From assembly GCA_963971425.1 (NCBI GenBank), contig OZ020519.1, positions 12,044,028 through 12,108,027 of the forward strand: 64,000 nucleotides of DNA. Reading direction: 5' to 3'. Shown here piece by piece: positions 57,499 to 64,000 of this stretch. The translations under genes were made by a program, and so were the position numbers. Positions within the stretch are counted from its first letter, which is position 1, and every line of letters begins with the position of its first letter. Below the pieces are notes generated by a model. That model did not search any database. It saw only the letters and a program-made list of their open reading frames with translations, and was not told the DNA's origin. Source of the DNA: Bryoerythrophyllum caledonicum. Lineage: Eukaryota > Streptophyta > Bryopsida > Pottiales > Pottiaceae.

Positions 57499-58843
57499 AT
57501 GGCGTGCTCCGCTGCTCCTGCTGCTGCTGCTGCCGCCTCCATGGCCACGCTGCCCTTCTCCGGCCTCGGCCGCCCCTTCGGCACCCGCCTCTCCGGCGCG
57601 CCCGCCTCTCACCTCGCCGTCCGCGCTCCGGCGCTGCCCAAGCGCCTCGGGGTTGTTGTCAGCCAGGTGAGCTGCGGACATGGCCCTCTGGTTTGCAAAT
57701 GTAAGTGCATTTGTCCGTCAGCGTCGTTAGATTTGCGCTTTTCACCAATTTTGAGAACGGTGTTTCCTTTTCTTGCTTTCAGTGTCAAATGTGTCTCTAA
57801 CGTTGTAAGTTATCGGATTGGCTAAGTAAATTTCATTAGTGTAGATTGTTTCGGGTTATCTGGGAGAACGTGAGGAGTTCCATTTGAGCACCAGGAGAGG
57901 CGGTGGCATTTTCTTTAAGTTTGGGGAAAGCTTAGAGGCTATGAGAATTTCTTGTCTCTTCCTTGGTTTTCCTGGTTTTTGACTTGGCGTGAAGCCTTTC
58001 GAGATTGTTCTGCCTGAAGCGTGAATAGAGAGTGCCTAGCGCAGATTGATTTACGGTATTGCAGTAATTAGATCTGAGTTTGTGTTTGGCAGCGAGCAGG
58101 ACAATGTTGAGCAGAAGCAGAGCGAGCAGCAACAGAAGGAAGTCGTGCAGGAGGCTCTACAGGATACCATGCTGAGCGTTGAGCCTCAGAAACCATCCGT
58201 TCTCAGTTCTCGTGAAGGTAGGCCGAAGTTCATGATCTTTTCTAGAGCCCACGCATTGGTGTATGAGGTTGGGATATGGCTGCTCCATGTCTGTCACATG
58301 TCTGGAATCAGAAACATGGGATGTGTAGTAGCCTCTTTTTCAGGATTGGAGGGAACGTCAGAACCTTTCTAGAGTCCACACATTGGCCTGTGCTGCTGAA
58401 ATGTGGCAGCTCCATGTTTTCGAGATGTGGTAGCGATTTTCAGGATCTGGCTAAAGTCCACACACAGGGCCTGCTGCGGCATTGACACGGATGTGATGGC
58501 CTTTTCTTTTGCAGGATTGGAGGAGAGATTTGCCGTGATCAACACCGGCGCATACGAGTGCCGATCATGCGGCCACGTCTACGAGGAGAAGAAGGGAGAC
58601 TCATCATTCCCTGTGGCCGCAGGCACATACTTCAAAGACGTTCCAGAGGACTGGTTGTGCCCCACATGCGGTGCTGCCAAGACCTACTTCCAAACCAAGA
58701 GTGTGGAGGTGGCCGGGTTCGCCCAGAACCAGAAATACGGACTCGGGGGCAACACCTTGACGGGTGGGCAGAAGAGTCTCTTGATCTACGGCTCCCTCTT
58801 GGCATTCTTCGCCCTCTTCCTCTCTGGATATTTCTTGCAGTAG
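57499..58843 (+). CDS. RBD1: Plastid membrane rubredoxin, three exons
   Basis: Join(57499..57666, 58100..58217, 58515..58843) gives 204 residues. Exon 1 encodes an Ala/Ser/Arg-rich N-terminus (MACSAAPAAAAAAS) typical of a plastid transit peptide. Exon 3 carries the rubredoxin domain, YECRSCGHVYEEKKGD (C111, C114) and DVPEDWLCPTCG (C144, C147), which bind one iron, then a C-terminal membrane helix (about 183-203) ending SGYFLQ. This layout matches thylakoid RBD1 of plants, algae and cyanobacteria, needed for photosystem II assembly. Introns are GT-AG (433 and 297 bp). Exon 2 has three candidate acceptors within CAGCGAGCAG; the one after GAGCAG keeps frame. The gene converges on the AFG1-like gene, the two stops lying 170 bp apart. 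Confidence 0.9.
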
Positions 58844-59012
58844 TAGATAGACCTTTCGCGGTTTTAGATAGTGTAATGTGTCTTGTGTACATTGAATGGG
58901 ACGTGGGCCGAGGGTGTGACGTAGGAGCGCTCTTGTTGTTATTGATAAGCCAAAGGCTTCAGAACCATGAATGCAAACCTCTCCTATATCATGACAATTG
59001 TCACAGGCCTTG

Positions 59013-62000
59013 TTACACTGCTTGCACTTGAAGACCATACCGCAAAAAGTAGTCCCGAAACTCCGTCCACACCACAATCCCATCACTGTTGGCATCCAAC
59101 TTCTTGTACATATCATCCACAAGCTCCTGCGTTTATCCACACGCACATGAAGAGCGGCCTCAAAGTGGAAAACATGTTAAAATCCAGATGCTTTACGTTG
59201 AACACATACCGATGGCACGTATCTGTGGCCTGACTTGATTTCTGTGAGGTCCTCCATCATCAGCAGAAGCTCGTCCTTACTCAGTTTGTGGTCTGCGTCG
59301 ACATTATAACGGTCCCACACTCTGCACAACAATGAAGACGAAGCTTTTTTTTCAGGTGTGTGTTCTACCAAATCGTGAGGGAACAAAAAGAAAAGCATGT
59401 GTGATCCGAACTGGAAGATGAAGAGAGTGATACTACCTTCTGAGATCGCCTTCTTGGAGCGTGGAGCTCTCAAGGTGGCAGATGAAGGCCTTCCCCGGAT
59501 CGGCCCATGCACTGGAGAGGTAGTCGCTCGTTTGCATGTGGTTCAGCCTGGACACCGCTCTTGCAAACGCGAACTCCTCATCACTCTCCACGTACTTGGG
59601 CTCTGTTGAAGGGGTGCCCGCGTCCGCCTTGCCTTTTCCTGCTGCAGACTCTTCTGCCCTGCCATAACATGCCCTCTTCATACTCTATGTATCTCAAAAC
59701 CTAACCACCCCTCCGCTTGAGCAGGTGTAAAGTCTGCAGCTGAGGAGCTGGGAGAATGGAATAGTCCAGAGCTGTACCTGGGTTGATACAGGTCGCCAGG
59801 ACCTGTTTCTGCGCTTATGATCACCTTTACTTTCTACAAAGACACGGAAAAGAAGTTAGAGCCTATCCTTTATCTCTGCAGCTGGAAGGTCATCAGAGTT
59901 GGGTAAGGAAAGTAAAATGTACCTGCTCGTAGAAAACATCCACCAGAGTAATGAACCTCCTTGCCTGCAAGAAAAGAGTTACAGGTGAGAGAATGGCAGA
60001 TAGTTTCAGTAGCATTAGATACAACCACTACTCACAAGGAAATTCACTATGACAGAAATTATTGAATACAAGACATGAGAGAAAGTAGTGTTTACGAGCT
60101 CAGAGTGGATCCTCGTCAGGCGTGGGATGCCTGAGATGAAAATTGTGTGAAACGAGGACGCAATTGCAAGGTAGTCGGCTGCTCCCTTGGCAGTACCACA
60201 GAGCTCCTGGAATGTGAACGCCGCTACCCCACCCGCTGCTCTCGGAACTGCCAGTCATCACATGGCACTACAAGATTAGACAGCACGTAACGGTGTCTCT
60301 ATATGGCTGATCAGTTTGGAACATCCACACCAATTCACTAAGAAGCATCCATCACACAAACATCCATCACATGAAGTTACTGCATAGTAGGCAGCACGAT
60401 GATCTCTCCCGGGTGCAGATCATTTTCTCAGTGCACTGATTATTCACACTAAGAAACAACTCAAGTTAATTGATCAAAGAAGAGGTGGAAGGAATTATAC
60501 TACCTTCTATGGTGCGAGATCCTTCCTTGAGAATAGTGGGAGCAATGGCTCGGCCCCCAGCGAGCTGCCTAAAGCTCTCCTCCATTCTCTTCACTGCATT
60601 GTCGTCGAGTGGTGAGTGCCACACTTTGTCCGGAGCCCTGGATGAGCAACGGTCATTTTTTCAGTGCCGGAGTTGATTCACATGGGATCAATGGCACACT
60701 CGCAACGCCCAACACTCACTCACCTGGAGCCTTGAGGGCGGGCACCGATCAGACGATAATCAGACGCTGTCGGGCGAAAGGCGAACACTTGGCATCGGCT
60801 CTTGATCAGTTCGATGCACGGTAGGAATAACTCTCGTTGAATCCCGTTCTTGTACAACTGCACCAGTCAACACATTTCCCTTGGAATATTGTCAAATCGT
60901 CTGCTCAGTGAAGCGTGCGCATCCCTCTCCAAATATGAGATGCACACGCAAACAGAAACATGGGAGAAGAATTATTACAGAGACCGATTACCTCAGTAGG
61001 TGCACGGTTGGAAGAGGCCACCATGACCCCTCCTCCCTTGAAAAGATTCTCCAACAGCCGCTTCAGAAGCATGGCATCAGCTATGTCCGTGACCTATCAC
61101 GCAAAACAACAGCTCCTCAAAATACATGTTTCAAGTAATTTCATTGTCATTTTCATTTGTTGACTCGCAAAACTGATGAGAAGAAAAATATCCAACCTGA
61201 AACTCATCAAAGCAGAGTAACCAGCCTGTCTTCAAGACATCGGTGGCGAGGAATTCAACGACGTCAGCATCCTTGGGATGCGAGGTTCGCATGGCGTGAA
61301 GCCTGAAGAAGATAAGAGTAAAACACACGCTCTCACTCTTCAAAAACCTTAGACTATTCAATGAATCTGACAATTCAATTGAATGAATATATCTTTCACC
61401 GTATGACCCAAGTTACCTCTTATGAATGTCAAGCATGAATTGATGAAAATGAACTCTTCGCTTGGCTTGGATTGGGCTACAGTGATAGAAAATATCCGCC
61501 ACCAACGACTTCCCTGTACCCACCCCTCCATAGATATAAACCCTGCACCGCAGAGTGTCAATATCATCACTCACGATTGAGAATCACAGTGAAAAGAAAA
61601 ACAACCTCAATAATCACGCACAACAAAAAAATTCATGCAGACCCCGAAATGAATGGCACAAACAAAATACGAAGAGAAAAAGCTTTCATGCAACCGAGAG
61701 ACGACGGAAGATTTCGGTTTGATGTGGCGACATTCATTACAGGTATTTGACCACATTGAAGAGAGATGGGGATGACCCTTGAGGAGCGAGCTTGGGGCGG
61801 CTCAAGCCGACAGCTGAGAAGAGCTTGTTGCCGATGCCCGGAGTGGGGAGCTCGTGCGTCTCAAGCTCGCGGTGCAACCGCTCCAGGGGCTGCAGCGCGG
61901 CGACCTGGCCGGTGTCCAGTTTGATGGCGCCCGCCTTCACCAACTGGTGGTACGCGTCCAGCGGATACGTCCCCCTCGGAATCCTCTCCAGGCTCTCCAC

Positions 62001-62078
62001 AATGCCGCCATAGCCTCGCTTCAGGAGGACGGCGTGACAGAGCCCACGTCCTCGGAAGAACGTCCTCCATCGCCTCAT
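59013..62078 (-). CDS. AFG1: AFG1-like mitochondrial AAA+ ATPase with C-terminal EF-hand pair
   Basis: Twelve exons: 62078..61741, 61542..61417, 61302..61197, 61093..60992, 60857..60724, 60637..60504, 60247..60096, 59964..59923, 59833..59778, 59658..59437, 59321..59210, 59126..59013. All introns are GT-AG and phase-consistent, giving 545 residues. An Arg-rich start ([12 protein letters not shown]) suits a mitochondrial presequence. Walker A GGVGTGKS is at 118-125, Walker B LLCFDEFQ at 183-190, then [25 protein letters not shown] and ARRFITLVD, diagnostic of AFG1/LACE1/ZapE ATPases, which promote turnover or quality control of mitochondrial proteins. After the usual family end ([14 protein letters not shown]...) two EF-hand loops follow: [12 protein letters not shown] (477-488) and [12 protein letters not shown] (519-530). 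Yeast and animal relatives lack these, implying calcium responsiveness. RT-PCR would confirm the last two exons. Confidence 0.88.
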
Positions 62079-62980
62079 GGCATGTGACCAATCTGCCCAG
62101 CTTCCTCAAGAGGATGTCTACACAGAGACATCGAGCACTACTACATCACAAATAAATTCACATACTTGTGATGGGCGGCCATCGTAGTACTGAATGGTTC
62201 CAAGCCCTAACGTGGAGCGAACTTCCGTCTGCGAGAAAGATGCGTGCCCATAAATCAACTTCCCACTAGTAAACTCACTCCTGTAGAGACCAAAAGAGAA
62301 CTTGGAACATGACCCTTCACACACACAGCAGACATGACCGTAGAAAATGTTATAACGGAATTCACTGACGCTGCTGGATGCATCGTTGATGGCCGAACCG
62401 ATTCTTCGCAACACAGCAGCGCAAGAAACCACGTGAGCTCATCTGTAACGGGTTCATGAGATCGACAGAGAAATAATATCGACACCATGCGCACATACCG
62501 AATCTGCAACAGAAAGGGATACGTCTGCGTCTGTTCCATGACAGAGTCCGTTCTGGAAGACATGATGGAGAGGATGGAAACGTGAACACCATGATCACAG
62601 CAGCAACTGACAACAAAAAGGAGCAGCCGCGACGTGATTTAGTGTACAAATGAATCGTCATTATTAGATACAGAAGAACTCTCTTCACCATGTGAAGCTT
62701 CAAAATTGGTGTTGGTCTCAGGACGCAGCTCTGAGTCCTAATTTTTACACGTATGTACAGAATGAGCATCTGTAAGTAGGCACTAACCACACGAAATCCT
62801 TGCCCTCACTTTTGTCACACAAACTATGAAAGAAAAGAAAATGCTAATCAACCGCATGTCATGAAGCTCATGATCGTCACACAGAGAGAGAGAGAGAGAT
62901 GTGAGAGATCAACCTCGAGAGGGGGAGGTGTCATCTCGCTCACACAGCGGCCAACAGTACTGTTGAGAGTGGCTGTTGGA
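62079..62980. other. AFG1-like upstream region and EXORDIUM-like 3' flank
   Basis: Just upstream of the AFG1-like ATG lies ATGCCATGA: an upstream ATG whose stop overlaps the main start codon. A minus-strand frame at 62118-62432 contains splice-like signals, but the implied intron (48 nt) is shorter than usual, so it is not called as an exon. A short GA-type run lies near 62884-62899. No other gene was seen. Confidence 0.4.
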
Positions 62981-63979
62981 TTACGAGACGGGCGTGCACG
63001 TGAGAGTGGCGGGATCCCAGAGCGCGGGGAGGAGGAACTTCCTGCTCCCGACGCCCTGCGCGTTGTAGCTGGCGCCGGAGATGGGGTCGACGAGTAGCTC
63101 CCCGGGGTAGCCAGGGTAGGCGCCCGCGCCGTAGATCCCCGTGCACGCGGTCGCAGCTTCGAGCGGCGCGTCCGCGTCGCCCTGGTAGTACCCGTTGTTG
63201 AAGGGGTTGGTGACGACGCCGGCCAGCATACTCGCGATGTTGATCACCATGCCGTCGATTCCAGCATCCGCGTTGGGCGCCACGAGCGCTTTCGCGCCCT
63301 GGGGCCCGTACTCGGGAAGCGCATACGGCCACGCGCATTGCCCCGGGCACTGCGTGGCGGAATCCCCCACCCACGCATACGGCAGCATCAGATTCCGGCT
63401 CGCCGCCGTGGGCGCCGTGAACGAGTGGCTCCCGCACGTGTTCATGCAGAACCCCTCCACCTCCACGTCCGCGGCGCTGAGCAGGAGGTACACCGACCCC
63501 GGGGACAACACGAACTCCTCCCTCACCGCGAGCAACCCGAGATCGCTCTCGCGCAGCACCTTCCCCTTGCTGTAGTTATCCTCCGCCTCCCCCGCGAGGC
63601 GCACCGCCCCGCCCGCGGACCTCCTCGCGCTGTCCTTGTACCCCGCCGTCACCCCCCACCAGCTCGCCACCGACGGCCGCTGCTCCCCCGACGCGGCGAA
63701 CGACGCGAACAGGTCCCGCACCACCTCCTTCTGCGCCGCCGAGAACGCCCCATACCACACCACGTACACCTCCAACGCGCCCGCCACCAGCAACGGCCCG
63801 TCGTGATACGGCAACACCACCGCGTCACTCACCAGCTTAAACAACCTCCTCCCCGTCTCCACCCCTCCCCCCCCATCGCCACGAATGGCCAACATCGGCC
63901 AACGCCCCCCCTCCACCACACCCACCATCAAAAAACACCACAACACACACAAAACTCTCGCCATGCTCGCAATTGCCAT
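62981..63979 (-). CDS. EXL: EXORDIUM-like (PHI-1 family) secreted protein
   Basis: A single-exon ORF of 332 residues from the first ATG. A signal peptide (about 1-24, LCVLWCFLMVGVVEGG) is followed by the EXORDIUM/PHI-1 domain: LLVAGALEVYVVWYGAFSAA near 65-85, SVASWW, then FCMNTCGSHSFTAP, LPYAWVGDSATQCPGQCAWP, APNADAGIDGMVINIASMLA and TNPFNNGYYQGDADAPLEAA, all hallmark blocks with the conserved Cys residues. Family members are apoplastic proteins induced by brassinosteroid, phosphate or carbon status and linked to growth. Length and intronless structure are normal for the family. GC is very high, especially at third positions. Its promoter lies to the right of the window. The subfamily (EXO or EXL) was not resolved. 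Confidence 0.93.
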   Translation of the reverse strand: MAIASMARVLCVLWCFLMVGVVEGGRWPMLAIRGDGGGGVETGRRLFKLVSDAVVLPYHDGPLLVAGALEVYVVWYGAFSAAQKEVVRDLFASFAASGEQRPSVASWWGVTAGYKDSARRSAGGAVRLAGEAEDNYSKGKVLRESDLGLLAVREEFVLSPGSVYLLLSAADVEVEGFCMNTCGSHSFTAPTAASRNLMLPYAWVGDSATQCPGQCAWPYALPEYGPQGAKALVAPNADAGIDGMVINIASMLAGVVTNPFNNGYYQGDADAPLEAATACTGIYGAGAYPGYPGELLVDPISGASYNAQGVGSRKFLLPALWDPATLTCTPVS

Positions 63980-64000
63980 GAGAAAGTCAAGTGCCTCTCT

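Noticed and set aside
62118..62432. Upstream coding exon of the AFG1-like gene
   Set aside because: The implied intron is 48 nt, the join meets an in-frame stop before the ATG at 62078, and the ATG there already gives a plausible presequence.
63195..63575. 126-codon plus-strand ORF
   Set aside because: Antisense shadow of the EXORDIUM-like gene.
1..64000. CRISPR arrays, tRNA or rRNA genes
   Set aside because: No regularly spaced repeats with unique spacers, no A/B-box plus cloverleaf combination and no rRNA core motifs were found by eye.

Overview
The window is nuclear DNA of a land plant. Five well-conserved plant genes (PSI/DUF668 protein, NHL/LEA_2 protein, plastid rubredoxin RBD1, AFG1-like ATPase, EXORDIUM-like protein) are GC-rich islands with canonical GT-AG introns of roughly 80-430 bases, set in AT-rich, repeat-packed DNA. 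GC-rich exons, short introns and long repeat-filled gaps would fit a non-seed plant (moss, liverwort or lycophyte), but lineage cannot be fixed from the sequence alone. No bacterial, plastid or mitochondrial DNA, tRNA, rRNA or CRISPR array was recognised.

Layout. 1-798: 3' part of a kinase-like ORF running in from the left edge. 799-12796: repeats, a decayed unclassified transposon (TE-A, about 3870-8440, minus strand), and a small RING-CH membrane protein gene (9596-10186) between two direct repeats. 12797-16274: a 5'-truncated LINE on the minus strand with target-site duplications. 16275-23100: AT-rich DNA, two MITEs with TAA targets, a Tc1-like transposase pseudogene and a TA-flanked MITE. 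23100-24745: an internally deleted copy of TE-A. 24890-29490: foldback-element arms around a gene-fragment region that includes a piece of an ABCB transporter. 29700-31600: a second decayed unclassified transposon (TE-B). 33909-36010: PSI-family gene. 37081-48925: minisatellite, MITEs and copies of short dispersed repeats, no convincing gene. 48926-49603: NHL gene. 50945-54906: a second LINE copy on the plus strand. 55145-57178: MITEs. 57499-63979: gene-dense end with RBD1 (+), AFG1-like (-) and EXORDIUM-like (-).

The most interesting points are: (i) the AFG1-like ATPase reads through conserved splice sites into a C-terminal pair of EF-hands, giving a 545-residue candidate calcium-responsive AAA+ protein; (ii) the two LINE copies combine RNase H, a Cys/His finger and a restriction-like endonuclease motif C-terminal to the RT, and end in a structured 3' UTR with GNRA tetraloops, a closing stem supported by a compensatory change, a terminal GC hairpin and a (TTC)n tail; (iii) several element families are present as long/short or filled/empty pairs, so their structure can be read inside this one window.
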